From positions 3,177,501 through 3,241,500 of the forward strand of contig NZ_CP080442.1 of NCBI RefSeq assembly GCF_019597925.1: DNA of 64,000 bases, given 5' to 3'. The translations under genes were made by a program, and so were the position numbers. Source of the stretch: [Clostridium] scindens (GTDB lineage: Bacteria; Bacillota; Clostridia; Lachnospirales; Lachnospiraceae). The notes beneath the pieces were generated by a model that worked only from the letters and a program-made list of their open reading frames with translations, had not been told where the DNA came from and did not search any database. Below, piece by piece: positions 8,740 to 17,894 of this stretch; the stretch's first letter is position 1, and every line of letters starts with the position of its first letter.

Positions 8740-8770
8740 ATCATAAAGGTTGGAGCGGCTCCAATGTCAA
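8740..8770 (-). promoter_or_regulatory. MerR-type promoter: 19-bp spacer with palindromic operator
   Basis: On the minus strand TTGACA (8770-8765) and TATGAT (8745-8740) are separated by exactly 19 bp. The spacer holds the perfect 15-bp palindrome TTGGAGCCGCTCCAA. An over-long spacer with the dyad between -35 and -10 is the hallmark of MerR-activated promoters. A second copy of the half-site (AGCCGCTCCAAC at 8713-8724, inverted relative to 8749-8760) lies in the 5' leader of the cyclodeaminase-like gene. Confidence 0.85.
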
Positions 8771-8786
8771 TTTAAATATTTATTTA

Positions 8787-9602
8787 TCAATATTCCAGCA
8801 ATACCTTGACCTCGCAGGGGTATCCATAATCCAGATATTCAAATAACTGCAATCCGATCTCGTCTGCTATTACAAACTTTGCCGTGACTTTGTTCTCCTC
8901 CATCCAGTCTTTAAGAACCGAAAAGTCCGTGCGGTCATTCACGACATTTACCACGCAGCAGGCATATTTCCCGAAGGGAAGAGTCATCACATAGGCCGGG
9001 TCTACAGATTCATTTATCCTGTCATCAAAAAACTCTATATACTCTGCTGTCTTCACGAAGCCATCCTGTTTGATCCAGGATGCATCCAGGACAAATCCAT
9101 ATTTTCTTCTGAAGGAGTTGTGATGTTCGGTTGCCGCCCGGCAGTTCTCCTGGAGTTTTAGATGATAGGCTTTGGCATCCTCAACATTCGCCCCATATAT
9201 GACCTTTCTCTCAGGCAGATATCTGACCTGTACATCCGAGCCTTTTCCGGCTTCATGAATCTGCGCATGCTGCGTTGCATACCAGTCGATATCCTCTGCC
9301 ACATGCAGGTAATATTCGCTCAGATACAAGGCTTCCTTCTGATGCTCCTTCATAAGTTCCATCACCATATCATTGTTGCGGGACGACAGGATATCTTTGA
9401 TCTTTCCGATGGATATATTAAGCCTGCGCAGGCAAGTGATCGCGTCAATCCTCCAGAACTGGTCATAGGTATAATACCTGTAGCCATTGCCGGGATCCAC
9501 GTACTTGGGCTTGAACAAGTCAATCTTGTCATAAAAGCGCAGTGTATCCTTGCTTACGCCGGTAATACGGCTCACTTCTCCAACGGTATACTTTCGTTCC
9601 AT
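8787..9602 (-). CDS. MerR family transcriptional activator with GyrI-like effector domain
   Basis: The N-terminal residues 1-70 form a MerR winged helix (YTVGEVSRITGVSKDTLRFY, then NGYRYYTYDQ and a recognition helix RLNISIGKIKDIL). A linker coiled coil (residues about 75-115) and a C-terminal GyrI/BmrR-like ligand domain of about 150 residues follow. The ATG at 9602 begins the canonical MerR sequence; upstream codons would run into the symporter gene. The 271-residue length fits BmrR-like regulators. The promoter at 8740-8770, directly downstream, has the exact geometry for its action on the cyclodeaminase-like gene. The ligand is unknown. Confidence 0.9.
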   Translation of the reverse strand: MERKYTVGEVSRITGVSKDTLRFYDKIDLFKPKYVDPGNGYRYYTYDQFWRIDAITCLRRLNISIGKIKDILSSRNNDMVMELMKEHQKEALYLSEYYLHVAEDIDWYATQHAQIHEAGKGSDVQVRYLPERKVIYGANVEDAKAYHLKLQENCRAATEHHNSFRRKYGFVLDASWIKQDGFVKTAEYIEFFDDRINESVDPAYVMTLPFGKYACCVVNVVNDRTDFSVLKDWMEENKVTAKFVIADEIGLQLFEYLDYGYPCEVKVLLEY

Positions 9603-9646
9603 ATTCCCACCCTTTCCTGCTGAAAAAGGATAAACATTGTATCGCT

Positions 9647-10807
9647 CTAATTTTTTCTGGCGTAGCCTGTCAGCATCAAAGTAAGCGCTCCATCTCCGGT
9701 AACATTGCATGCCGTTCCAAAACTATCCTGGAGCGCGAATACGGTCAGCATCAGGGCTGTGCCAGACTCATCAAATCCAAGGATGCCGATAATCAGGCCA
9801 AGGGATGCCATGACGGTTCCTCCTGGAACTCCCGGCGCGCCAATCGCGAATGCTCCAAGCAGCAGGCAGAACAGCACCATAGTCCCCAAGGAAGGGATGG
9901 TTCCATACAGAACCTGCGATACCGTCATGACAAAAAATACTTCTGTCAGGACAGAGCCGCACAGGTGGATATTGGCAAACAGCGGAATCCCAAAGTCAAC
10001 CATATCCTCTTTCAGCGGAGGCTGGGACTTCTTGGCACACCTTAATGCCACAGCCAAAGTTGCCGCAGAAGACATGGTGCCTACCGCCGTGATATAGGCT
10101 GGCCCGTAATTCTTAAGGACCTTCCATGGATTCTCTTTTGCATAGATGCCCGCCGCCCCGTAGAGAATTGCAAGCCAGATATAATGGCCCGCCATCACGA
10201 TCAGCACCACCTGGATAAATACAGGAAGCTGCTTTGTTATCGTGCCTTCATAGGCAAGACTGCAGAAGGTAAATCCGATAAACACCGGAAGAATCGGTAT
10301 TACGATCTTCGTTACAATGTCCAGTACGATCTTCTGGAATTCATCCAGAACCAAGGTTATCGTCTCCGCCTTGGTCCACGCCGCGCCAAGTCCCAGCATG
10401 ACCGACAGTACCAGCGCGCTCATGACTGGCATGATCTGCGGAATATCCAGCTGGAATATTACCTCTGGAAGTTCCTTCAAACCATCTATTTCAGATACGA
10501 TTGACAGATGCGGGATTATCCCGTATCCTGCCGCCATGGATCCCAGTGCCGCCAGGACCGAAGAAGCATATGCAATCACAATAGCCACGCCCAGCATGCG
10601 GGAAGCATTGTTCCCCAGCTTGGTAATGGACGGCGCGATGAAGCCGATAATAATCAGCGGTACGCAGAAGGTGATCAGTTCTCCAAGGATGTATTTAACA
10701 GTTACCACGATATTCATAAATGCTTCGTTCGCCGCAAGCCCTGCCGCGATGCCTATAATGACGCCCAGTATCAGCCTGGCTGGCAGGCTTTTCATGATTC
10801 TTTTCAT
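9647..10807 (-). CDS. dicarboxylate/amino acid:cation symporter (DAACS family)
   Basis: This is an integral membrane symporter of 386 residues with about eight hydrophobic segments plus re-entrant loops. It shows GTMSSAATLAVAL near residue 248 (the HP1 serine-rich tip), AIGAPGVPGGTV near 322 (HP2) and NVTGDGALTLM near 368 (TM8 substrate site), all DAACS signatures. Members import glutamate, aspartate, C4-dicarboxylates, serine/threonine or cystine with Na+ or H+. The neighbouring cysteine-desulfidase-like gene, 24 bases upstream on the same strand, suggests an amino-acid substrate such as serine or cyst(e)ine; this is inference. Confidence 0.88.
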   Translation of the reverse strand: MKRIMKSLPARLILGVIIGIAAGLAANEAFMNIVVTVKYILGELITFCVPLIIIGFIAPSITKLGNNASRMLGVAIVIAYASSVLAALGSMAAGYGIIPHLSIVSEIDGLKELPEVIFQLDIPQIMPVMSALVLSVMLGLGAAWTKAETITLVLDEFQKIVLDIVTKIVIPILPVFIGFTFCSLAYEGTITKQLPVFIQVVLIVMAGHYIWLAILYGAAGIYAKENPWKVLKNYGPAYITAVGTMSSAATLAVALRCAKKSQPPLKEDMVDFGIPLFANIHLCGSVLTEVFFVMTVSQVLYGTIPSLGTMVLFCLLLGAFAIGAPGVPGGTVMASLGLIIGILGFDESGTALMLTVFALQDSFGTACNVTGDGALTLMLTGYARKN

Positions 10808-10830
10808 TGATGTCTCTCCTATAAGTCTGT

Positions 10831-12108
10831 TTATTCTTCAATCATCATCTTAATAATCTCTTCGTTCGTCTCTTTCATTCCTTCTTTCCCAAGACGGCCG
10901 ATATTGTGTATGGTCGCCTCCACTCCCTTTGTCACGATCCCGTCGCCTGCATAGAACTGCTGCCCCCGCAGGTACATATTATAGCCCAGAATGCCCGCGT
11001 CAACGGATGCCGCTATCTTGGCCGCGCAGGAGGCTTTTGCCCCATCGCAGACCATGCCGGATACGATTGCCAGGGCATTGACCACCGTGTGGATAACTTC
11101 CTCATAGCCGCCACCGCACAAGTAAGCGATTCCTGCTCCTGCTGCCGCCCCGGCGCTGACCGCCCCGCAGTAGGCCGACAGCCTGCCAATTCCCGTCTTC
11201 TGGTGGATGGCGATCAAGTTGGACAGCGCCAGTGCCCGGTACACCTTCTCCTCTCCCGAGTTCAGTTCTTTTCCGTATTCAAGCACAGGCAGGGAGCAGG
11301 TCATCCCCTGATTGCCGCTTCCCGCGTTGATGATGACCGGCAGCTCGCATCCGTTCATACGGGCATCAGAGCCTGCCGCTGCCATCGCCTTCGCTCTCGT
11401 GCGCACGTCATCGCCATATGTATCCAGAAGAACGCTTCCGATGTTGGCTCCATAGTCGCCCCTGAGTCCTTCGTTTGCAATAGCGGTGTTGTAATTAATC
11501 TGTCTTGTGATGATTTCCCGGATGTCCTCCACGTCAACGATATTGATGAATTCCCAGATATCCTCTACATTCAGAATGCTTCTGTCCGTCAATCCTTCTT
11601 CCTTCTCGCCCTCCACCGGTACAAAGTAGCGCACTTCCCCGTCCTTTTCAATCAGCACGATATTGGTATGGTAGTTGGCGATCCGCACCTTCGCGTAGGA
11701 ATCCCCTTTACCTACGGTGACCTGGATATCAAAGGTAATCCCATTGTCCACATGCCGGACGCTGATGGATGCCGTATTTAGAAATTCCACCATCCGCTCC
11801 ATCTGCTCCTTGCTTACTTGCGCGATCACCTCTAATTCCTTCTCGGCTCTGCCCGCTATAATCCCCGCTGTCGCTGCCGCCGGAATTCCTTTGAGGTGAT
11901 TGGTATTGGGTACGATGACGCTCTTTACGTTCTTGATTATGCTGCCGCTGGCTTCGATCACTACCTTATCCGGCAGGCATCCCAGTACCTCCCTCGCTTT
12001 CGCCGCCGCATACGCAAGGGCAATGGGCTCCGTACATCCCATCGCAGGAACCAGTTCTTCTTTCAGTATCTGGACATATGCCTGATACTTTTCGTCCGTT
12101 CTCTTCAT
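10831..12108 (-). CDS. L-cysteine desulfidase-like protein (CyuA/UPF0597, serine dehydratase alpha-like)
   Basis: CyuA-family enzymes are iron-sulfur lyases that break L-cysteine to pyruvate, ammonia and sulfide; relatives act on L-serine. The 425-residue product carries the N-terminal family motif PAMGCTEPIALAYAAAKA, NTNHLKGIPAAATAG, the mid-protein INAGSGNQGMTCSLPV, and C-terminal CGAVSAGAAAGAG plus GMVCDGAKASCAAK, whose cysteines are candidate cluster ligands. The ATG at 12108 follows GGAGAGG; the longer frame runs into the yitT gene end. It is followed by the DAACS symporter, an arrangement suggesting uptake coupled to deamination. Confidence 0.85.
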   Translation of the reverse strand: MKRTDEKYQAYVQILKEELVPAMGCTEPIALAYAAAKAREVLGCLPDKVVIEASGSIIKNVKSVIVPNTNHLKGIPAAATAGIIAGRAEKELEVIAQVSKEQMERMVEFLNTASISVRHVDNGITFDIQVTVGKGDSYAKVRIANYHTNIVLIEKDGEVRYFVPVEGEKEEGLTDRSILNVEDIWEFINIVDVEDIREIITRQINYNTAIANEGLRGDYGANIGSVLLDTYGDDVRTRAKAMAAAGSDARMNGCELPVIINAGSGNQGMTCSLPVLEYGKELNSGEEKVYRALALSNLIAIHQKTGIGRLSAYCGAVSAGAAAGAGIAYLCGGGYEEVIHTVVNALAIVSGMVCDGAKASCAAKIAASVDAGILGYNMYLRGQQFYAGDGIVTKGVEATIHNIGRLGKEGMKETNEEIIKMMIEE

Positions 12109-12133
12109 ACTAACCTCTCCTTTGCAAATGAAT

Positions 12134-12991
12134 TTAATTCCTTTCCATTGTAAATCCCCGTCCGCGTACTCCATTGATCTGGGAAATCGTTATGAAGGCC
12201 TTGGGGTCTATATTCTGAATCATTTCATTTACTAAATACAGTTTTCGCCCGGGAATCACGCACAGCACGCCCTTCTGCTGACGGTGCCCATATCCCGTCT
12301 CGATGTGCACCATAGTGGCTCCTACGTCTACCTCCAAAAGCATCCGGCGTTTGACTTCTTCGTACTTGTCCGATATGACAAACAGCTGGATCTGGGATTT
12401 TCCCATCAGCATGACACGGTTCAGGATTAGCGTATTGAGCACCAGCGCAAGTATGCCATACAAGATCTGTTCGGAGTCCGAGAAGAATGCCTGGAGACTA
12501 AGGACGAGGAAATCCACGATGTATAGCAGCACGGCCACCGATACATGAACCCATCGATTCAGCACCAGCGCCAGAATATCCGTTCCTCCTGTGGATGCCC
12601 CCACCCGCACGATCAGACCCACGCCAATTCCCAGCAGGACTCCTCCATATATGGTAGCAAGCATGACATTGTCCGTCAATCTGGTGATTCCTGGAATTGC
12701 TTGCATTGCCGACAGAAATGCAGGATAAACGAACGTGCTGATGATCGTGGTGACAATAAAGGTCTTCCCCAGAATCAAAGCCCCCAGGATAAAGAGGACT
12801 GCATTTACGCAGAAAATGATCAAAGAAAGATCCACAGGCAGATAATGGCTTATAGCAAGGCCGATGCCGGTAGCGCCTCCCATGATGATCCCGTTGGGCA
12901 CTATGAAGGCGGCCACGGCTGCTGCCAGTATCGCATTTCCTGCCAATACGCCTGCCAATGTCTTCAGGCTCTTCTTCCAACTCCTCTTCAT
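12134..12991 (-). CDS. YitT family membrane protein (DUF161 + DUF2179)
   Basis: This 285-residue protein has five or six hydrophobic helices in the first 200 residues (for example ILAAAVAAFIVPNGIIMGGA and the glycine-rich GVLLGIGVGLIVRVGAS). A cytosolic C-terminal DUF2179 domain follows, with VLCVIPGRKLYLVNEMI and DPKAFITISQINGVRGRGF. This is the standard YitT architecture in Firmicutes. The transported compound is not known. It lies 26 bases upstream of the cysteine-desulfidase-like gene on the same strand. Confidence 0.85.
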   Translation of the reverse strand: MKRSWKKSLKTLAGVLAGNAILAAAVAAFIVPNGIIMGGATGIGLAISHYLPVDLSLIIFCVNAVLFILGALILGKTFIVTTIISTFVYPAFLSAMQAIPGITRLTDNVMLATIYGGVLLGIGVGLIVRVGASTGGTDILALVLNRWVHVSVAVLLYIVDFLVLSLQAFFSDSEQILYGILALVLNTLILNRVMLMGKSQIQLFVISDKYEEVKRRMLLEVDVGATMVHIETGYGHRQQKGVLCVIPGRKLYLVNEMIQNIDPKAFITISQINGVRGRGFTMERN

Positions 12992-13020
12992 CTCTTGCCG
13001 GTACCCTCTCTTCTATATTA

Positions 13021-15177
13021 TTATGAGATGCCCTTCATCGTAAGCTGGATCCGCTTCTTCTTAAGATCTACGCTTAAGACTTTTACATCAACGATATCTC
13101 CTACGCTCACAACCTCAAGCGGGTGCTTGATAAATTTTTTGTCCGTTATCTCGGAGATATGTACCAGGCCGTCCTGATGGACGCCGATGTCTACGAATAC
13201 GCCAAAGTCGATGACGTTTCTGACGGTTCCCTTTAATACCATTCCTTCCGTCAGATCCTTCATTTCCAGAACATCCGTCCTTAGGATGGGCTTTGGCATC
13301 TCATCACGGGGATCCCGGGCTGGTTTTTCCAATTCCTTTACGATATCCTTCAAGGTAATCTCGCCGATCCCCAATTCTTCGGCAAGGGGTTTGTAATTCT
13401 TGATGGTAAGAGATAAGCCAGTGAGTTTTCCCCCATCTATATCTTCCGGCTTAAATCCCTGCTTCATAAGCAGTCTTTCGGCTGCCTCATAGGACTCCGG
13501 ATGCACGCTGGTTCCATCCAGAGGATTGTCCCCTCCTTGGATCCGCATGAATCCGGCACATTGCTCGTAGGCCTTGGGGCCTAGCTTTGCCACTTTCAGA
13601 AGCTGCCTGCGGCTGGTAAACCTGCCGTTTTCCTCCCGGTACGCAACGATGTTCTTTGCGATCGCCGCGGATATGCCGGAGATGTAGGCCAATAGAGGGG
13701 CGGATGCCGTATTCAGATCAACGCCTACCTTATTTACGCAGTCCTCCACGACGCCAGAGAGGGCCTCGCTCAACTTCTTCTGGTTCATATCATGCTGGTA
13801 CTGTCCCACGCCTATGGACTTAGGATCAATCTTCACCAGTTCTGCCAGAGGATCCTGGAGACGGCGGGCAATGGAGGTCGCGCTTCTTTGTCCCACGTCG
13901 AACTTGGGGAATTCCTCAGAAGCCAGCTTGCTTGCGGAATATACGGAAGCGCCCGCTTCATTTACGATAACGTACTGCACCTTCTGAGGGATCTCTTTAA
14001 GCAATTCCACGATGAACATCTCCGATTCCCTGGACGCCGTTCCATTTCCTACAGAAATCAGCGTAATATTATACTTCTTTATAATCTTCTTCAGCAGATC
14101 TTTGGACGCCTGGATCTTCTGCGGCGTGGTTGGCGCCGTAGGATAGATGACCGTCGTTCCGATGACTTTTCCGGTAGGATCCACCACCGCCAGCTTGCAG
14201 CCAGTGCGGAATGCCGGATCCCATCCAAGAACGGTCTGCCCTACGATCGGAGGCTGCATCAGAAGCTGTTCCAGATTCTTTTTAAATACTTCGATGGCTC
14301 CGTCTTCTGCCCTCTCGGTCAGCTCGCTTCGTATCTCCCGTTCAATGGCCGGCGCGATCAGGCGCTTGTAACTGTCTTCCGTTACATCTTTAAGGATCGG
14401 CGTTGTATATGGATTCTCTCCATGGATCGTCTTCTTCTGCAGATAGCGTATGATATCTTCTTCCGGCGCTTCAATCTTCACCGTCAGGAACTTTTCCTTC
14501 TCTCCCCGGTTCAGCGCAAGAATCCTGTGTCCTGCCAGTCTGCCTACCGGCTCTTCAAAGTCATAATACATCTCATAGACGGATTCTGCCTTCTCATCCT
14601 TGGCTGCAGAGATGACTCGTCCTTTCTGCATGGTGATCTTCCTGATCCAGATACGGTAATCTGCCTCATCCGATATGTTTTCGGCAATGATATCTTTTGC
14701 GCCTGCAATAGCCTCTTCTACAGTATGTACTTCTTTGTCCGGATTTATGAACTCTTTTGCCAGATCTTCCACCGGCTTGTCAGTCTTTTGAAGGCTGATG
14801 ATGGCAGCCAGCGGCTCCAGCCCCTTTTCTTTGGCAATCGTGGCTCTCGTCCGCCGCTTCGGCCGATATGGCCGGTATAAGTCTTCCACTACCACCAGGG
14901 TTTCTGCTGCCAGTATCTGCTGCTTTAATTCTTCCGTAAGCTTGCCTTGCTCTTCGATGCTGGAAAGTACCTGCTCCTTTTTCTCTTCCAGGTTTCGAAG
15001 ATACGTCAGTCTCTCATGAAGCCTTCGCAGCTGTTCGTCATCCAGGGTGCCTGTGGCTTCTTTTCTATATCGTGCAATAAATGGGATCGTGTTGCCTTCG
15101 TCAATCAGTTTGACGGCGGCATCTACTTGCCATCTCTTTACTCCAAGTTCTTCTGTGATTTTCTGATTAATATCCAT
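13021..15177 (-). CDS. tex: Tex-like S1 RNA-binding transcription accessory protein
   Basis: Tex is a nucleic-acid-binding protein related to the Spt6 core. The 718-residue product follows the family layout: a helical N-terminus with IPFIARYRKEATGTLDDEQL, an RPKRRTRATIAKEKGLEPLA segment, a YqgF/RNaseH-like domain from about residue 325 (LGWDPAFRTGCKLAVVD), two helix-hairpin-helix segments (ISGISAAIAKNIVAYREENG), and a C-terminal S1 domain (residues about 645-715) with GVFVDIGVHQDGLVHISE. The ATG at 15177 follows AAAGGA. It is transcribed away from the TetR gene. Confidence 0.96.
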   Translation of the reverse strand: MDINQKITEELGVKRWQVDAAVKLIDEGNTIPFIARYRKEATGTLDDEQLRRLHERLTYLRNLEEKKEQVLSSIEEQGKLTEELKQQILAAETLVVVEDLYRPYRPKRRTRATIAKEKGLEPLAAIISLQKTDKPVEDLAKEFINPDKEVHTVEEAIAGAKDIIAENISDEADYRIWIRKITMQKGRVISAAKDEKAESVYEMYYDFEEPVGRLAGHRILALNRGEKEKFLTVKIEAPEEDIIRYLQKKTIHGENPYTTPILKDVTEDSYKRLIAPAIEREIRSELTERAEDGAIEVFKKNLEQLLMQPPIVGQTVLGWDPAFRTGCKLAVVDPTGKVIGTTVIYPTAPTTPQKIQASKDLLKKIIKKYNITLISVGNGTASRESEMFIVELLKEIPQKVQYVIVNEAGASVYSASKLASEEFPKFDVGQRSATSIARRLQDPLAELVKIDPKSIGVGQYQHDMNQKKLSEALSGVVEDCVNKVGVDLNTASAPLLAYISGISAAIAKNIVAYREENGRFTSRRQLLKVAKLGPKAYEQCAGFMRIQGGDNPLDGTSVHPESYEAAERLLMKQGFKPEDIDGGKLTGLSLTIKNYKPLAEELGIGEITLKDIVKELEKPARDPRDEMPKPILRTDVLEMKDLTEGMVLKGTVRNVIDFGVFVDIGVHQDGLVHISEITDKKFIKHPLEVVSVGDIVDVKVLSVDLKKKRIQLTMKGIS

Positions 15178-15329
15178 GTCATGTATCCTTTCCTGCTAAT
15201 GATGTAATGCCTGTTGCTGATAATTATAACCGAATTTTCCCTAAACCGCAATGCATGCCTCTTTCAGGACAGTCCTTTATGGCAGGCTATCTTATCTGAT
15301 TCAGAGAATACCGAGTTCACTCTGTTTTG

Positions 15330-15358
15330 TTGAAATCCCCTCTCCACTATGATATACT
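15330..15358 (+). promoter_or_regulatory. sigma-70-type promoter of the TetR/lipid operon
   Basis: TTGAAA (15330-15335) and TATACT (15353-15358) are separated by 17 bp and lie about 40 bases upstream of the TetR-family ATG. Confidence 0.65.
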
Positions 15359-15400
15359 TAAGACAAACTAACAGAGGTACTTCAAAGGGGAATATAAACT

Positions 15401-16003
15401 ATGAATCAGGTAACGCAAGAACTGTCAAAGCAGCAATTGAAGTCAAAAGAAACCAAGGCAAAAATCTTCCGCGCCGCCAAGCATATCCTCCAAAAGCAGG
15501 GATATGAGCAGCTTTCTATCAAGAATATCTGCGAAGAGGCCGGCGTTTCCAACGGAAGTTTCTATCACCATTTCAAGACTAAGGATGATCTTCTGTCCTA
15601 CTATATCGAAGAACAGCCCAGCATCAATCCTGATCTTCTGGATATGCCCCGAAATGCCGCGGAGGCCAAGGCCGCGATCATCCAAGTGTACTTAAATTAC
15701 GTGCATTACTGTCAGGAATTGGGCGTAGAATTCATGTCCAATTATTATACGCCTAAGAACCAGTCCTTAAACCCATTGATCCGTACGGAAAGGCCCTATC
15801 CGATCGTCACGGTCCACAATTATCTGCAAAAAGCCATTGATGCGGACATTATAAAGCCGGATCTGGATCTGGAAGATATCACCACGGATATCCGCATGAT
15901 CGTCATTGGCAACGTGTTTGAATGGTGCTTAAAAAGCGGCGAGGCAGACTTTGAAGGCAACATGAGGCGCACGCTTAGAATTTATTTAGACGGCCTGTTC
16001 TAA
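15401..16003 (+). CDS. TetR/AcrR family transcriptional regulator
   Basis: The 200-residue product has an N-terminal TetR helix-turn-helix: AAKHILQKQGYEQLSIKNI, then CEEAGVSNGSFYHHFKTKDDL, spanning residues about 20-66. The remainder is a helical ligand domain without recognisable family. It is first in a plus-strand run with a diacylglycerol-kinase-like gene 33 bases downstream and a glycerophosphodiesterase-like gene after that. It may therefore control lipid or envelope genes, although only position supports this. Confidence 0.88.
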   Translation: MNQVTQELSKQQLKSKETKAKIFRAAKHILQKQGYEQLSIKNICEEAGVSNGSFYHHFKTKDDLLSYYIEEQPSINPDLLDMPRNAAEAKAAIIQVYLNYVHYCQELGVEFMSNYYTPKNQSLNPLIRTERPYPIVTVHNYLQKAIDADIIKPDLDLEDITTDIRMIVIGNVFEWCLKSGEADFEGNMRRTLRIYLDGLF

Positions 16004-16036
16004 AGGCTTCCATAACCATATGTCAGGAGGAAGATT

Positions 16037-16960
16037 ATGTATATATTCATAACCAATCCCAACGCCCGCTCCGGGCTGGGGCATAAGATATGGGATGATA
16101 TCGAGACCGTTCTGAAAAAACGAGGCGTCACCTACCAGGTATATTTTACAAAATACCAGCAGCACGCCACCAAGATCGTCCGACAGATCACCTCTGACCA
16201 TGAGCGTCACAATATTATCGTGCTGGGTGGCGATGGAACGGTGAATGAAGTGATCAACGGCATTGACTGCCTGGCAAACGTCACGCTGGGCTATATTCCG
16301 ATCGGGTCAAGCAACGATTTTGCGCGGGGCTTAGGACTTCCTGCCGACCCTTTGAAGGCGCTTGAAAATATCCTGGCACCCGTCCGCCATCTTGCGATCA
16401 ATATCGGCGTGCTCGAATACGGGGATAAAAGACGGCGCTTTTCCGTAAGCACTGGACTTGGATTTGACGCGGGGGTTTGTCATGAAGTTATGGTATCCCG
16501 TCTGAAAGTCTTTCTAAACAAGATAAAATTGGGGAAACTTTCTTATGCAGGAGTCGCCCTTCACCGCATGATATCCCTTGATCCGAAGGATATGACGGTA
16601 ATCATGGACGGCACCCGGAAACTGGATTTCCATAAAGTATACTTTGCCACTGCCATGAATCTGGCCTATGAAGGCGGCGGCTTTAAGTTCTGCCCCAAAG
16701 CAGACTGCAAGGATGATCTTCTGGATATCATCGTCATCTCAGACATGCCCAAGATCAAGGCGCTTGCGCTTCTCCCCACTGCGTTTAAGGGATGGCACGT
16801 ATTTTTTAGAGGCATTCACATCTATACCTGCAAAGAGATTGAAATCATCAGCGAAAAGGCGCTGCCCGTACACGCGGACGGAGAGCCCATTTTCCTGCAG
16901 AAACGGATAAAGGCATGCCTTGAGCCAGAAAAATTACGCATTATCGGTGCTCCCGAATAA
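16037..16960 (+). CDS. diacylglycerol kinase family lipid kinase (YegS/BmrU/DgkB type)
   Basis: Members phosphorylate diacylglycerol or related lipids using ATP. The 307-residue product has the catalytic-domain motif IIVLGGDGTVNEVINGI near residue 63 and PIGSSNDFARGLGLP near 93. It also has the C-terminal CPKADCKDDLLDIIVIS and HADGEPIF segments, in the standard DAGK order. AGGAGGAAGATT precedes the ATG. With the downstream GDPD and PAP2-type genes it forms a small set acting on lipid phosphates. Whether the natural substrate is diacylglycerol or another lipid is open. Confidence 0.9.
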   Translation: MYIFITNPNARSGLGHKIWDDIETVLKKRGVTYQVYFTKYQQHATKIVRQITSDHERHNIIVLGGDGTVNEVINGIDCLANVTLGYIPIGSSNDFARGLGLPADPLKALENILAPVRHLAINIGVLEYGDKRRRFSVSTGLGFDAGVCHEVMVSRLKVFLNKIKLGKLSYAGVALHRMISLDPKDMTVIMDGTRKLDFHKVYFATAMNLAYEGGGFKFCPKADCKDDLLDIIVISDMPKIKALALLPTAFKGWHVFFRGIHIYTCKEIEIISEKALPVHADGEPIFLQKRIKACLEPEKLRIIGAPE

Positions 16961-16980
16961 GAATAACGGAGGTTACTGCC

Positions 16981-17796
16981 ATGATATGGCTTATCATCAC
17001 GATCGCAGTCATCCTGCTCTATCTATTTGCCCTCGCGCCCAGGCTCTCCCGCCGCGATGCCATGCGCGCCTTTTCCGGCACCATGTTCGCCCACAGGGGC
17101 TATCACTGCAAGGAGCGAGGCATACCGGAAAATTCTATGAAGGCGTTTCGTGCCGCCATCGCCAGAGGATATGGCATTGAACTGGATCTTCACCTGACAA
17201 AAGACGGCCGTCTTGCCGTCTTCCACGACGATACGCTGGAACGCATGTGCAAAAGAACTGAAACGGTGGAAGAACTGACTTCCCTGGAACTGTCTTCCTG
17301 CACTCTTTTAGATACGGATGAAACGATCCCCATGTTTGAGGATGTGCTCACTCTTGTAAGAGGCCGGGTTCCCTTGCTGATAGAACTTAAGATTCCAACC
17401 GCCTCCCTTCAGATATGCGAAGAAGTCTTAAGACAAATGCGAAACTATCAGGGCCCCTTTCTGATCCAGTCCTTCAACACCATGGGACTTCGCTGGTTCA
17501 AGCTTCATGCCACGGATCTGTTAAGAGGCCAGCTTTCATCCAACCTGACCGCCAAAAAGACCCGGGAATCCTGGTTCTTAAAATTCATGGTCAAGTATCT
17601 GCTTGCAAACTTCCTTGGCAGGCCTGACTTTATATCTTATAAACTGGCAGACCTCCCTGTGATGAACGTCTGGATATTGAAGCATATCTTCCATACGCCG
17701 GTTGCTGTATGGACGCTTAAGACTCCCGAGGCGCTTTTTGACGGGAAAAAGTGCTATGATATTCAGATTTTTGAAAAATCCTATGAAAATTATTAA
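16981..17796 (+). CDS. glycerophosphodiester phosphodiesterase family protein, membrane-anchored
   Basis: GDPD enzymes hydrolyse glycerophosphodiesters to glycerol-3-phosphate and an alcohol. The 271-residue product starts with a hydrophobic helix (residues 2-18). It then shows the catalytic FAHRGYH motif, PENSMKAF, GYGIELDLHLTKDGRLAVFHDDTLERM and LIELK, covering the expected His, Glu, Asp and Lys positions. The N-terminal anchor suggests an outward-facing enzyme. It begins 20 bases after the kinase-like gene behind a GGAGG site and is probably co-transcribed. Confidence 0.9.
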   Translation: MIWLIITIAVILLYLFALAPRLSRRDAMRAFSGTMFAHRGYHCKERGIPENSMKAFRAAIARGYGIELDLHLTKDGRLAVFHDDTLERMCKRTETVEELTSLELSSCTLLDTDETIPMFEDVLTLVRGRVPLLIELKIPTASLQICEEVLRQMRNYQGPFLIQSFNTMGLRWFKLHATDLLRGQLSSNLTAKKTRESWFLKFMVKYLLANFLGRPDFISYKLADLPVMNVWILKHIFHTPVAVWTLKTPEALFDGKKCYDIQIFEKSYENY

Positions 17797-17894
17797 CAAA
17801 TAATGAACATTATTGTTGATTACCCTTTTTCATGTTATAATCCGTGGTGAACCATGAATATATTTTAACAAGGGGCTTAAAAGGGGAAATCACT

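Noticed and set aside
13792..14880. Plus-strand 362-codon open frame inside tex
   Set aside because: It is antisense to a clearly coding gene, has no ribosome site and shows Arg/His/Cys-rich composition typical of shadow frames. The same applies to other long antisense frames, for example at 858-1679, 4977-5921, 7758-8705 and 49000-50109.
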